Assembly (NCBI GenBank): GCA_035363115.1
Contig: DAOSEM010000005.1
Span: forward strand, 124,001-188,000
From: Syntrophales bacterium
Lineage (GTDB): Bacteria > Desulfobacterota > Syntrophia > Syntrophales > PHBD01
Direction: 5' to 3'
Length of the DNA stretch: 64,000 bases
Part shown: positions 7,396 to 15,749 of the stretch, in pieces
Numbering within the stretch: position 1 is the stretch's first letter
How the letters are laid out: every line of letters begins with the position of its first letter
Made by a program: the position numbers and the translations under genes
The notes under the pieces: generated by a model
The model's input: the letters and a program-made list of their open reading frames with translations, nothing else
Told to the model about the DNA's origin: nothing
Databases searched by the model: none

Positions 7396-9294
7396 ATGTC
7401 AGTCAGCAAGTATGAAGCGGTTTACGGAGAATCCATTGAGCGGCCCGATGCGTTCTGGGGCAAAGCGGCACATGAGATTCAGTGGTTCAAGAAATGGGAC
7501 AGCGTTCTCGATGATACCCGGGCCCCTTTTTACCGGTGGTTCCCGGGCGGAGAGCTGAATACCTGCTACAACGCGCTGGATCATCATGTCGAGTCCGGCC
7601 GGGGAGAGCAGGCGGCGATCATCTACGACAGCCCGGTCACAGGCACGGTCCGGAAAATCACGTACGGGGAGCTCCTGGAAACGGTGTCGAAGTTTGCCGG
7701 CGCCCTCTCCGGCCTGGGCGTGGCAAAGGGAGAGACGGTCATCATCTACATGCCCATGATTCCAGAAGCTGTTGTGGCCATGCTGGCCTGCGCACGGATC
7801 GGGGCGGTGCACTCCGTCGTCTTCGGCGGCTTTGCACCGACGGAGTTGGCCATCCGCATCGACGATGCCAAACCGAAAGTCATCGTCTCGGCATCCTGCG
7901 GGATCGAAGGCAGCAAGATCCTTCCCTACAAGCCGCTTCTCGATGAGGCGGTCCGAATCGCAGGACACAAACCACAGAACTGCATCGTCTACCAGCGGCC
8001 CCAGGTGGAGGCCGCCATGACCGCGGGCAGGGACCTGGACTGGAGCGCTCTGGTCGACGGAGCCAAGGCGGCTCCCTGCACGCCCGTCACCGCGACGGAT
8101 CCCCTGTACATCCTGTATACCTCGGGCACCACGGGGAAGCCGAAAGGCGTGGTCCGGGACAACGGCGGATACGCCGTCGCCCTGAAATGGTCGATGCAGC
8201 ACATCTACGACGTGAAGCCCGGCGAGGTATTCTGGGCGGCATCCGATGTCGGCTGGGTCGTCGGCCATTCCTACATCGTCTATGCCCCTCTGCTTCATGG
8301 GTGCACAACCGTTCTCTATGAGGGGAAGCCGGTGGGGACGCCGGATCCCGGGGCCTTCTGGCGTGTGGTTTCGCAGCACGGCGTGTCCGTGCTGTTCACG
8401 GCGCCCACGGCGTTCCGGGCCATCAAGAAGGAAGACCCGGATGCTGCATATCTGAAGAAATATGACATCTCCTCCCTGCGCTATCTCTTTCTGGCGGGGG
8501 AGCGCCTGGACCCGGATACATACCACTGGGCCAGTGACATGCTGAAGCGTCCCGTCATCGATCACTGGTGGCAGACGGAGACGGGCTGGCCGATCGCGGC
8601 GAACTGCATGGGCGTCGAGCCCTTTCCCGTCAAGGCGGGCTCCCCGACCAAGGCCGTTCCTGGGTACAATGTCCAGATCCTGGACTCCGAAGGAAACGAA
8701 CTCCCCAAGGGCGAAGAAGGGGCCGTGGTGATCAAGCTGCCCCTGCCCCCCGGATGCCTTCCGACGCTGTGGCAGGATGACGGGCGCTACCTGGAGTACG
8801 TAACGGAAAGGCCGGGGTATTACGTCACCGGAGACGGCGGGTATATCGACCGGGACGGCTACATCTTCATCATGGGCCGGATCGACGACGTGATCAATGT
8901 GGCGGGGCACCGCCTTTCCACCGGCTCCATGGAGGAGATCGTCTCCCGGCACAAGGACGTGGCGGAGTGTGCGGTCCTGGGGGCCGATGACAAGCTCAAG
9001 GGCCAGGTTCCCGTCGGTTTCGTCGTGCTGAAGGCGGGCGTTGAGCGCAAGCCGGAGGAGATCGTGGATGAGCTCGTCCGGATGGTGCGCTCGGAGCTTG
9101 GTGCGCTGGCCTGCTTCAAGCAGGCCGCAGTTGTGAAGGCCCTCCCGAAAACGCGATCGGGCAAGATCCTGCGGAGCACCATGCGCAAGATCGTGGATGG
9201 AAAGGAATACGCGGTGCCTTCGACCATCGATGACCCCTCGGTCCTGGATGTCATTGCCGATTCCGCGAAAGGGATGGGTTATGCAAAATCCTGA
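7396..9294 (+). CDS. prpE: Propionyl-/acetyl-CoA synthetase (AMP-forming, PrpE type)
   Basis: A 632-residue adenylate-forming enzyme that activates a short-chain acid with ATP and CoA, releasing AMP and PPi. The N-terminal ACS-type region (about 5-60) is followed by the P-loop-like A3 motif TSGTTGKPKG (242-251), DHWWQTETGWP in the middle, a hinge region near GRIDDVINVAGHRL, and C-terminal PKTRSGKIL with the acetylatable catalytic Lys590. The WWQTETGWP form is that of PrpE/ACSS3-like propionyl-CoA synthetases rather than of Acs, so propionate or another short acid is the likely substrate. GAAGGAG stands about 10 bases before the ATG. It appears to be a single transcription unit. Confidence 0.88.
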   Translation: MSVSKYEAVYGESIERPDAFWGKAAHEIQWFKKWDSVLDDTRAPFYRWFPGGELNTCYNALDHHVESGRGEQAAIIYDSPVTGTVRKITYGELLETVSKFAGALSGLGVAKGETVIIYMPMIPEAVVAMLACARIGAVHSVVFGGFAPTELAIRIDDAKPKVIVSASCGIEGSKILPYKPLLDEAVRIAGHKPQNCIVYQRPQVEAAMTAGRDLDWSALVDGAKAAPCTPVTATDPLYILYTSGTTGKPKGVVRDNGGYAVALKWSMQHIYDVKPGEVFWAASDVGWVVGHSYIVYAPLLHGCTTVLYEGKPVGTPDPGAFWRVVSQHGVSVLFTAPTAFRAIKKEDPDAAYLKKYDISSLRYLFLAGERLDPDTYHWASDMLKRPVIDHWWQTETGWPIAANCMGVEPFPVKAGSPTKAVPGYNVQILDSEGNELPKGEEGAVVIKLPLPPGCLPTLWQDDGRYLEYVTERPGYYVTGDGGYIDRDGYIFIMGRIDDVINVAGHRLSTGSMEEIVSRHKDVAECAVLGADDKLKGQVPVGFVVLKAGVERKPEEIVDELVRMVRSELGALACFKQAAVVKALPKTRSGKILRSTMRKIVDGKEYAVPSTIDDPSVLDVIADSAKGMGYAKS

Positions 9295-9439
9295 TCCCCT
9301 GCCGGAGGCCTCGACCACTCCGCAGCCCTGCTGAATGCGGCATGGGCGTTCCGGACGGCCGGGTTTCGCCGCGTCCTGAGCGGGAAGACCGGGATGCGGG
9401 AGGAGCGGAGGAATCGTTCCGCCCCTGAATGTGTGCAAC

Positions 9440-9479
9440 AACGGGCCATCTCGAAGCAAGTGCGGCGGGATGGCCCGTT
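9440..9479. repeat. 11-bp inverted repeat, possible terminator of the PrpE-type gene
   Basis: AACGGGCCATC (9440-9450) pairs exactly with GATGGCCCGTT (9469-9479) around an 18-base loop. No T-run follows. This is the only clear structure in the 421-bp gap 9295-9715, which ends with a strong AAAGGAGG ribosome site for the next gene. Confidence 0.45.
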
Positions 9480-9715
9480 CATGACATTCCGCAATCGGTC
9501 GGTTTTCATCCGCCCTTCATCTTTTATCGAATCCTGAAGGCGGAAACCCTTGCCTCGTTGAGGGAAAACCCTTATCCTGTCACCTCTTCAATGTTCTTTG
9601 GCACCCGGTTCGTGCCGGCTTTTCAGTTGGACGCGCGGCTGCTGCGCCAGTGAGAGTTCACGGCGTCTGCAATTCCTGCTAACCCCTATCGTTTCCGTCC
9701 ATAAAGGAGGCTAAC

Positions 9716-11383
9716 ATGGAAGATGTGTACGCGGCGAAACCCTGGCTGAAACATTACGACAAAAACGTTCCGGAGAAACTCGACTATCCGTCCCTGGCCT
9801 ATGCCGATGCACTCAAGAAGGCCTTCCGGGAAGTCCCCTCCAGGGTGGCCGTTCACTACATGGGCAGGGAGATCACGTACCGGGAGCTGGACGGACTCTC
9901 CAACCGCTTTGCCCGGTTCCTGATGGAAACGGGGTGCCGGCCCGGCGACGTGGTCGGCTCCCACCTTCCCAATATTCCCGCCAGTTACATCGGCTCCGCC
10001 GGCATCCAGAAGGCCGGCTGCATCTTCACGGGCGTGAGCCCGCTCCTGACGGCGGAGGAGCTTGCCTACCAGTTAAACGATTCTGGTGCGAAGGTCCTCG
10101 TCACGGTGGACCTGCTTTTCCCGACGGTTGCCAAGGCCGTTGAAAAGACCGGCGTGAAGATCGTCGTGGTGGCCTCCATCTTCGACTACTTTCCCCAGGA
10201 AATTCCCGCCACCCCGGTGACCCCGGTTCCCGGCATCGAAGTGCTCAGCTTCAAGGACGCCATCGCGTCGATGCCGGACGACCCGGTCGACGTGAAGATC
10301 GACCCGGCCGCCCCCTGCCTCATGATGTACACGGGGGGCACCACGGGACCGCCGAAGGGGGCGCTCCTCACGAACGACAACATCGTCCACCACATCGTAC
10401 AGCTGAACCCCTGGGTGCAGCTGCAAATGGGGGAGCACGTCGTACTGTCGGCCTTCCCCATGTTCCACCAGGCGGGGAACTTCATCGTTATGTGGAACCT
10501 GGCGATGGGCAGCACGCTGGTGGCCATTCCCAATCCGAGGGACCTTCAGTACATCGTGAAGGCTATCGAGACCTACAAACCCACCGTCATCGTCAATGTA
10601 CCCACCATTTTTCTCGAATTGATGAAACTGGATGAGTTCCGGCGCCTGGACTTCTCGGGCGTGCATTTCTTCGTCAGCGGCGCTTCCGCGTTTCCCGCGG
10701 AAAGCATCCGGGAGTTCGAGGACATTGTCGGCAAGGGAAAGCTGATCGAGGTCTGCGGAATGACGGAGACCAGCCCGATCATCGTGGCCCTGCCCCGGGA
10801 CGGGGTCAAGAAGATCGGGTCCGTCGGCATGCCCGTCAGCGATACGGAGGTGAAGCTGGTCGATCCCGGAACCGGCGAGATCGTTCCCATCGGCTCCCCC
10901 GGGGAACTCGTGGCCCGGGGACCCCAGGTCTTCTCCCTGGGATATCACAACAAGCCCGAAGAAACGGCCCACACACTCCGGAACGGGTGGATCTTCACGG
11001 GGGACGTGGCGGTCATGGACGAGGACGGGTACTTTACCATCGTGGACCGGCTGAAGGACATGGTGAGCGTCTCCGGCTTCAAGGTGTTCACCCGCGAGGT
11101 GGACGACGTGCTGATCGGCCATCCGGACATCGACATCGCCGCCACGATCGGCCTGCCGGATCCGAAGCGCCCCGGCTCGGAGATCGTGGCCTGCGCCGTC
11201 GTTCTCAAGCCGGGCCGGACGGGGGATGAGGCGATGCGGGCGAGCATTTCGGACTTCATGAAGGAGAAGGTGGCGCCCTACAAGGTGCCGAAGATTATGC
11301 GGTTCATGGAGGCGCTTCCCATGAGTGCCGTGGGCAAGGTTCTAAAGCGGGAGCTCCGGAAGATCATGCAGGACACACCGTAG
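9716..11383 (+). CDS. Medium/long-chain acyl-CoA synthetase (AMP-forming)
   Basis: A 555-residue fatty-acid or aromatic-acid CoA ligase. The ATP-binding motif YTGGTTGPPKG lies at 205-215, the MTETSP motif near 344, the hinge GDVAVMDEDGYFTIVDRLKD near 425, and the C-terminal AVGKVLKREL supplies catalytic Lys541. It is of normal length for FadD-like enzymes, with no signal peptide. AAAGGAGG directly precedes the ATG with good spacing. It converges with a TetR-type gene across a shared hairpin, so that regulator may control it, as FadR/PaaR-type TetR proteins do. The substrate cannot be fixed from sequence alone. Confidence 0.9.
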   Translation: MEDVYAAKPWLKHYDKNVPEKLDYPSLAYADALKKAFREVPSRVAVHYMGREITYRELDGLSNRFARFLMETGCRPGDVVGSHLPNIPASYIGSAGIQKAGCIFTGVSPLLTAEELAYQLNDSGAKVLVTVDLLFPTVAKAVEKTGVKIVVVASIFDYFPQEIPATPVTPVPGIEVLSFKDAIASMPDDPVDVKIDPAAPCLMMYTGGTTGPPKGALLTNDNIVHHIVQLNPWVQLQMGEHVVLSAFPMFHQAGNFIVMWNLAMGSTLVAIPNPRDLQYIVKAIETYKPTVIVNVPTIFLELMKLDEFRRLDFSGVHFFVSGASAFPAESIREFEDIVGKGKLIEVCGMTETSPIIVALPRDGVKKIGSVGMPVSDTEVKLVDPGTGEIVPIGSPGELVARGPQVFSLGYHNKPEETAHTLRNGWIFTGDVAVMDEDGYFTIVDRLKDMVSVSGFKVFTREVDDVLIGHPDIDIAATIGLPDPKRPGSEIVACAVVLKPGRTGDEAMRASISDFMKEKVAPYKVPKIMRFMEALPMSAVGKVLKRELRKIMQDTP

Positions 11384-11410
11384 CGCCGCATTCCTGCAGC
11401 AAGACCTGGG

Positions 11411-11442
11411 AAGAGGGGGCCGGTGGATGCTGGTCCCCTCTT
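11411..11442. terminator. Bidirectional terminator-like hairpin
   Basis: AAGAGGGG (11411-11418) pairs with CCCCTCTT (11435-11442) around a 16-base loop. It lies in the 63-bp gap between the convergent ligase and TetR genes. Confidence 0.5.
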
Positions 11443-11446
11443 GCCC

Positions 11447-12082
11447 TCAATCCCCTGCATCCCGCGTCGTGAAAGCGGGGATCAGGACGAAATTCAGGGT
11501 TTCCTTGACGAGCTTTGTATAAGCCTCCTTGTCGATTTTCAACACTTTGAGAAAGAAGCTTTCACCGGATATCAATCCGTGCACGGCGTTCATGACGATC
11601 ATGACTTCCAGCATGGCCCGGGGAGAGGCATGCTTTTTCCCCTTCGTGAGGCCCATGGCCCGGGCAATATCGCTGGTGAACTCCGGCACCGCGACGTCGA
11701 GGCTGGAGTCGATGCGCGTTTTCGAGAAATAGTTCAGGAGGATCAGGTTCGATATATCCGGATGCTCGAGCAGGTAATCCGTCATCATGTCGAAGGCGAT
11801 CTTCATCCGCTCGTCCAATGGACATCCGCTGGCCTTTTTTTCAACGTTCCGGAGCATCTGTCCCAGATCGTTGTTGATGTCGAGAACAACCGCCTCGTAA
11901 AGGTCTTTCTTCTCACCCCAGTGGTAATGAATGGTGGAGAGATCGATTCCCACCTCCTCGGCAATCATCCGGGTCGTCCCCCCATGATAGCCGTATTCTC
12001 CGAAAATCTTCCGGGCCACTTTCAGAATTCGTGCTTTGGTTGATTCAGGATCTCTCCTGGCTTTTTCCAATGGTGTTCTCAT
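11447..12082 (-). CDS. TetR-family transcriptional regulator
   Basis: A 211-residue regulator. The ATG at 12082 is chosen because AGAGG lies about 9 bases upstream and the protein then begins with the normal short lead into the helix-turn-helix. Residues 16-62 form the TetR DNA-binding domain, with TTRMIAEEVGIDLSTIHYHW (36-55) as the recognition region. The remainder is a helical ligand-binding domain of usual size. It converges with the acyl-CoA ligase gene, and its upstream region has a near-palindrome (12108-12132) that could be its own operator. An acyl-CoA or fatty-acid effector is a reasonable guess from context only. Confidence 0.88.
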   Translation of the reverse strand: MRTPLEKARRDPESTKARILKVARKIFGEYGYHGGTTRMIAEEVGIDLSTIHYHWGEKKDLYEAVVLDINNDLGQMLRNVEKKASGCPLDERMKIAFDMMTDYLLEHPDISNLILLNYFSKTRIDSSLDVAVPEFTSDIARAMGLTKGKKHASPRAMLEVMIVMNAVHGLISGESFFLKVLKIDKEAYTKLVKETLNFVLIPAFTTRDAGD

Positions 12083-12107
12083 TCCAATATCCTCTGTGCA
12101 AAAGAAA

Positions 12108-12132
12108 TTATCTATAAATTCTATATGGATAA
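12108..12132. promoter_or_regulatory. Candidate TetR operator (near-palindrome)
   Basis: An AT-rich near-palindrome running from TTATCTATA to TATATGGATAA, centred at 12120, lies 26-50 bases upstream of the TetR start. It stands out in a GC-rich context and has the size of a TetR-type operator. The rest of the 326-bp gap 12083-12408 shows nothing else except the leader reading frame before the HDOD gene. Confidence 0.4.
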
Positions 12133-12382
12133 TACATTCCATGTCAAGGCGAAACTCCATGAAGCCCGGGGCTCACGATTTTTATGCATGGAATTGACAG
12201 GGAATCGGTTTTTGTTATGTCGGATGGGAGGTTCTCCATTCACCGAAGCATGTCGGGAATGGCATGGTTTCCCACTGTTCCCGTTTCGTGGTATACAGAA
12301 ACGCGTGCCGTGACGGTCCATGAATAGCGGCCGGCCATCGCGAAGGCGAGTCATCACGGTGACAAAAGAGGAGATCCTTCAA

Positions 12383-12412
12383 ATGAATCGCAAAGGGATT
12401 GATCATCCATGA
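12383..12412 (+). CDS. Possible 9-residue leader peptide coupled to the HDOD gene
   Basis: An ATG at 12383 with an excellent AGAGGAG site (12367-12373) opens a 9-codon frame (MNRKGIDHP). Its TGA overlaps the ATG of the HDOD-GAF gene (ATGA at 12409-12412). The large gene has no good ribosome site of its own, so translation may enter through this leader. No composition typical of an attenuator peptide is seen. Confidence 0.35.
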   Translation: MNRKGIDHP

Positions 12413-13992
12413 CAAACGAGAATGAAGCAAATGTCCACAGCGGGCATGGAACCGTGGAGTTTCTCCTGCGGCGAATGCGCCACAAGGGAGACCTGCCCGC
12501 GTTTTCCAAGCATGTCGTCGAGATCAACAGCAAGCTCTCGTCCCTGAAGGCTATCACCCTGTCCAACACGGGAGACCTGGCCAAGATCATCCTGAAGGAT
12601 TTTTCCCTGACCAACAAACTCCTCAAAATCGTCAATTCCGCCGTGTACGGAAATCTCGCGGGCAGGGTGACGACTGTTTCCAAGGCGGTGATGCTCCTGG
12701 GATTTGAAAAGGTTCGCATGATCGCCACGGCCCTGATGATTTTCGAGCATCTTCAGAACAAGAGCCAGGCGGCGGAACTGAAAGAGGTCGCCATGGAGTC
12801 TTTCCTGAGCGGCGTGATCGCCATGGACCTGGCCGAAAAAATGAAAGTGGGCCGGGTGGAAGAAGCGTTCATCTGCGCCATGCTCCGGCACCTCGGGAAG
12901 CTTCTGGTTATCTGCTACTTCCCCGAGGAATACGAAGCGATCAAAGAAGAGATGCGGGACAAGGAGCTCGGGGAGGACAGCGCCACCCGCGCCGTTCTCG
13001 GCATCTCCTTCAACGAGCTGGGCATGGCCGTTTCGCGGTCCTGGAATTTCCCGGACATGCTCGTCCGGAGCATGGAAAATCCGCCCCCTGGCGTCATCGA
13101 GCCTGCCATGACGGAACTCGAGCGCATGCGGTACCTGACCCACTATGCCCACGATCTCTGCTCGGTCATTGCAGCATCGCAGGGTGATGAATGGGGAGCC
13201 GCCCTGGCCGAGATGTCGGTGCGCTACCAGAAGGTGATCCCCCTCCCGGAGCAGGAGGTGGAGGTGCTTCTGGACTCGGCGGCCGGGAAAATCGACAGTT
13301 TTTCCGGCATCGTTAACCTGGACAGGAGCTCCAGCCCTCTCTTGAGCAAGCTTTCCGAGCGCCGCAAGGACGAGACGGGGGAGCCGGACGCCCGGACGCC
13401 CGACGGCCGGCAGCCGATGAAAGATGCAGCCGCCAGAGGTACAAAGACCGTAGACAAATCGGCCGCCGTCATCGCCCAGGAGAAGAAGCGGATCGTTACC
13501 AGCGGCATCAGTGAGATTGCCGACGTCATGAAGGGTTCATACAACCTGAGCGACGTCATATACATGATTTTGGAGACAATGTACCGGGGGTTTGCGTTCA
13601 ACCGGGTCATCTTCTGCCTGCGGGATGTCAGCGGGAAAAAGATGGTCGGACGCTTCGGTCTCGGCGACAGGTCGGAGGATATGGTTGCGCTGTTTCAGAT
13701 CCAGATCGGCCAGGCCTCCGACATCTTCAACATCGCCATTTCGCAGGGGAGGGGCATGATCATCGCCGACGCCGGCGCCCCGACGATCGTCCAGAACCTT
13801 CCCCAATGGTATCGGGCCTCCGTTGCCGCGCCGGCCTTTCTCGTCTACCCGCTGGTCATCAAGGGAACGTGTCTCGGCCTGTTCTATGCGGACAAGAGCG
13901 AGAGCGGGACCCTCCTGACGGAAAGCCAGTGCATGCAGATGGAGGATCTGCGGGACATGGCCGTCGAGGTGATCACGCAGAAACACCTGTAG
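12409..13992 (+). CDS. HDOD domain plus GAF domain signalling protein
   Basis: A 527-residue cytoplasmic protein. Residues about 15-215 form an HDOD domain (HD-related, output domain), with the typical LPAFSKHVVEI start, LLKIVNSAVYG (70-80) and the helix AVMLLGFEKVRMIA. The catalytic HD residues are not conserved, as is normal for HDOD. A low-complexity linker (about 318-345) leads to a C-terminal GAF-like sensor domain (about 365-520). HDOD-GAF proteins act in bacterial signalling and stress or motility control. The gene stands alone between a divergent TetR gene and a convergent dehydrogenase gene. Ligand and output are unknown. Confidence 0.85.
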   Translation: MTNENEANVHSGHGTVEFLLRRMRHKGDLPAFSKHVVEINSKLSSLKAITLSNTGDLAKIILKDFSLTNKLLKIVNSAVYGNLAGRVTTVSKAVMLLGFEKVRMIATALMIFEHLQNKSQAAELKEVAMESFLSGVIAMDLAEKMKVGRVEEAFICAMLRHLGKLLVICYFPEEYEAIKEEMRDKELGEDSATRAVLGISFNELGMAVSRSWNFPDMLVRSMENPPPGVIEPAMTELERMRYLTHYAHDLCSVIAASQGDEWGAALAEMSVRYQKVIPLPEQEVEVLLDSAAGKIDSFSGIVNLDRSSSPLLSKLSERRKDETGEPDARTPDGRQPMKDAAARGTKTVDKSAAVIAQEKKRIVTSGISEIADVMKGSYNLSDVIYMILETMYRGFAFNRVIFCLRDVSGKKMVGRFGLGDRSEDMVALFQIQIGQASDIFNIAISQGRGMIIADAGAPTIVQNLPQWYRASVAAPAFLVYPLVIKGTCLGLFYADKSESGTLLTESQCMQMEDLRDMAVEVITQKHL

Positions 13993-14065
13993 CAGATCTC
14001 CTGCCGGTGATAATCCGGCCTGACGTTCGGGACGGGCTGCTCTCCATGATTCGGGCGGGAAGAAG

Positions 14066-14103
14066 CCCGGGGGAGGGCGGCGGGAATGCCGGTCTCCCCC
14101 GGG
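14066..14103. terminator. Strong bidirectional hairpin between convergent genes
   Basis: CCCGGGGGAG (14066-14075) is perfectly complementary to CTCCCCCGGG (14094-14103) with an 18-base loop. It sits between the convergent HDOD and 3-hydroxyacyl-CoA dehydrogenase genes. There is no T-run. Confidence 0.5.
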
Positions 14104-14164
14104 AGTCGGATCGGGAATCCGCTGGCAGTGCCCCTGAAGCCGGGTCCGGCCGACCGCCTTACGA

Positions 14165-15058
14165 TCATCCCTTCAGAAAGTCAGGTCTTGCCCAATCGGG
14201 GTTGGGATACGTATAGAACCCCTTTCCCGTCTTCGCGCCCAGTTCCTTGCGTTCGATCATTTCCTTGAACGCCTGGGGCGGCAGGTCTTTTGGATCCTTG
14301 GATTCTTTGTAATAGGACATTTCAATGTCATAGACCACATCGAGTCCCACCATGTCCATCATGGTGAAGGGGCCATAGGGCATCCCCGTGAAGACACGCC
14401 AGGCTCGGTCGATGTCCCGGTGGTCCACGAAGCCGTTGCATGCCATGTACAGGGCCTGCTTTTTGACGGCCCGCCAGATGCTGTTGAAGCAGAATCCCAG
14501 GATCTCCTTGTTGACCTTCAGCGGGATCAGCTCGAGGGAGCGGATCCACTCCCGGGCCGCCTCGATCACCTCCGGTGTGGTCTTCGTGCCGCCCATGATG
14601 TCGCAGAGGATGAAGCCCATGGCCGGCTGGTAGAAGTGCATGTTCAGGCACTTCTCCGGTCGCCGGGTGGCGTCCTCGATCCGTGAGATCGGGATGGAGG
14701 AGCTGTTGGAGGCCAGGAGCGCCGCCTTGGGCGCCAGGGCATCCAGTTCGGCAAAGACCTTGCGTTTCAGGTCCAGCACCTCCGGGACGGCCTCGATGAC
14801 CAGATCCGCGTCCGCTACGGCCTCGGCGAGATCACCCGTCAGCTTCACCGTGGCCGCCGCCTTCTCCCAGTCTTCCTTGGGAACGGTCGGACCTTTTCCC
14901 ATGGCGACCATCATGAATTTCATCTCTTCCACTTTCTTCTGGAAGATTCCCAGATCCTGGTCGTAACCCCGGACGTTGCATCCGTAGCAGGCTGCCTGGA
15001 CGGCGATCTGCGTTCCCAGGGTTCCCAATCCGATCACACTGATGTTTTTGAATTTCAT
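14165..15058 (-). CDS. 3-Hydroxyacyl-CoA dehydrogenase
   Basis: A 297-residue NAD-dependent dehydrogenase, normal in length for the stand-alone family (PaaH/Hbd). The N-terminal Rossmann motif is VIGLGTLGTQ (8-17). The substrate/NAD segment DLVIEAVPE (85-93) and LASNSSSIPIS (115-125) are conserved, and H141 in NMHFYQPA is the catalytic His. The usual HFFNP is here HFYQP, a mild variant. The C-terminal dimerisation domain ends with ELGAKTGKGFYTYP. It oxidises 3-hydroxyacyl-CoA to 3-oxoacyl-CoA and would complete the beta-oxidation route with the genes at 3-6 kb, though it is transcribed separately. Confidence 0.92.
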   Translation of the reverse strand: MKFKNISVIGLGTLGTQIAVQAACYGCNVRGYDQDLGIFQKKVEEMKFMMVAMGKGPTVPKEDWEKAAATVKLTGDLAEAVADADLVIEAVPEVLDLKRKVFAELDALAPKAALLASNSSSIPISRIEDATRRPEKCLNMHFYQPAMGFILCDIMGGTKTTPEVIEAAREWIRSLELIPLKVNKEILGFCFNSIWRAVKKQALYMACNGFVDHRDIDRAWRVFTGMPYGPFTMMDMVGLDVVYDIEMSYYKESKDPKDLPPQAFKEMIERKELGAKTGKGFYTYPNPDWARPDFLKG

Positions 15059-15427
15059 GATTCCATCTCCTTTGTCCGATTTTTTACCGGAACGGGTAAC
15101 TCGGTATGCCGGGCGGCCACTCGGAGAATATCCGTGTTCCGGGCCTGTTTGTTTTCATCAGCCTTCGTCTGGATACGGATCTGTCGATAAGCAGATATGC
15201 CTCGCTCATAAATGCCCGAGGCACTTCCCATAGTCAAGGCGGAAGGTGGGCCGGACCTTCTTTCTTCATGCGTTTCCGGTTTGGCCGGGAAGGCAGGAAG
15301 GGTGCTGCTTCTGGATATCATGGCGGACACAGGGAAGATTTCCGGGATGTAAGGATGAGAGGTTCAACCGGGCAAAGGCGGAGGACACTCAAAACGGCCG
15401 GAAAGGGATTGGGGTATGAACGAAGAA

Positions 15428-15453
15428 GGGGGCCGGCTTTATGCCTGCCCCCT
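15428..15453 (-). terminator. Original host terminator of tRNA-Ala, now displaced
   Basis: On the minus strand GGGGGCAGGC and GCCGGCCCCC form a stem just beyond the tRNA-Ala 3' fragment. The same structure, with different bases, follows the intact tRNA-Ala at 30422-30459. The best reading is that this copy is the host's own tRNA terminator, left behind when element A inserted. The gap 15059-15427 holds only the upstream region of the dehydrogenase gene and no recognisable gene. Confidence 0.55.
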
Positions 15454-15458
15454 GTTGA

Positions 15459-15509
<51 letters not shown>

Positions 15510-15640
15510 TAAAAAATACACCTTTCCCTTAGCATCTCTTAATCCCCCTTTTTTGCCACAAATCCCTTGACAATCAAGATATTGCCCCATATCATCGTGT
15601 CACATTAACACACATAAGAACCGTCAATTTCAGGAGAAAA

Positions 15641-15661
15641 AGCGGTAAAAAAGCGGTAAAA
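15641..15661. promoter_or_regulatory. Paired integrase arm-type sites, left end of element A
   Basis: Two copies of AGCGGTAAAA start at 15641 and 15652, exactly 11 bp apart, between the attachment site and the integrase gene. The same pair with the same 11-bp offset stands next to the other end of the element (30392-30412). This is what arm-binding sites for the integrase N-terminal domain look like. Confidence 0.6.
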
Positions 15662-15749
15662 GGAAATTGTCACCATGCATGCACGGCGTGACTCGTTGAT
15701 TTAATACATATTTCTGGAACCATGCTTTATGGTCTTCTAAGTATTGAAT

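Noticed and set aside
7399..9459. Long minus-strand open frame (686 codons) opposite the PrpE-type gene
   Set aside because: It is the antisense shadow of a clear GC-rich gene; composition is Arg/His/Asp-rich with no recognisable domain.
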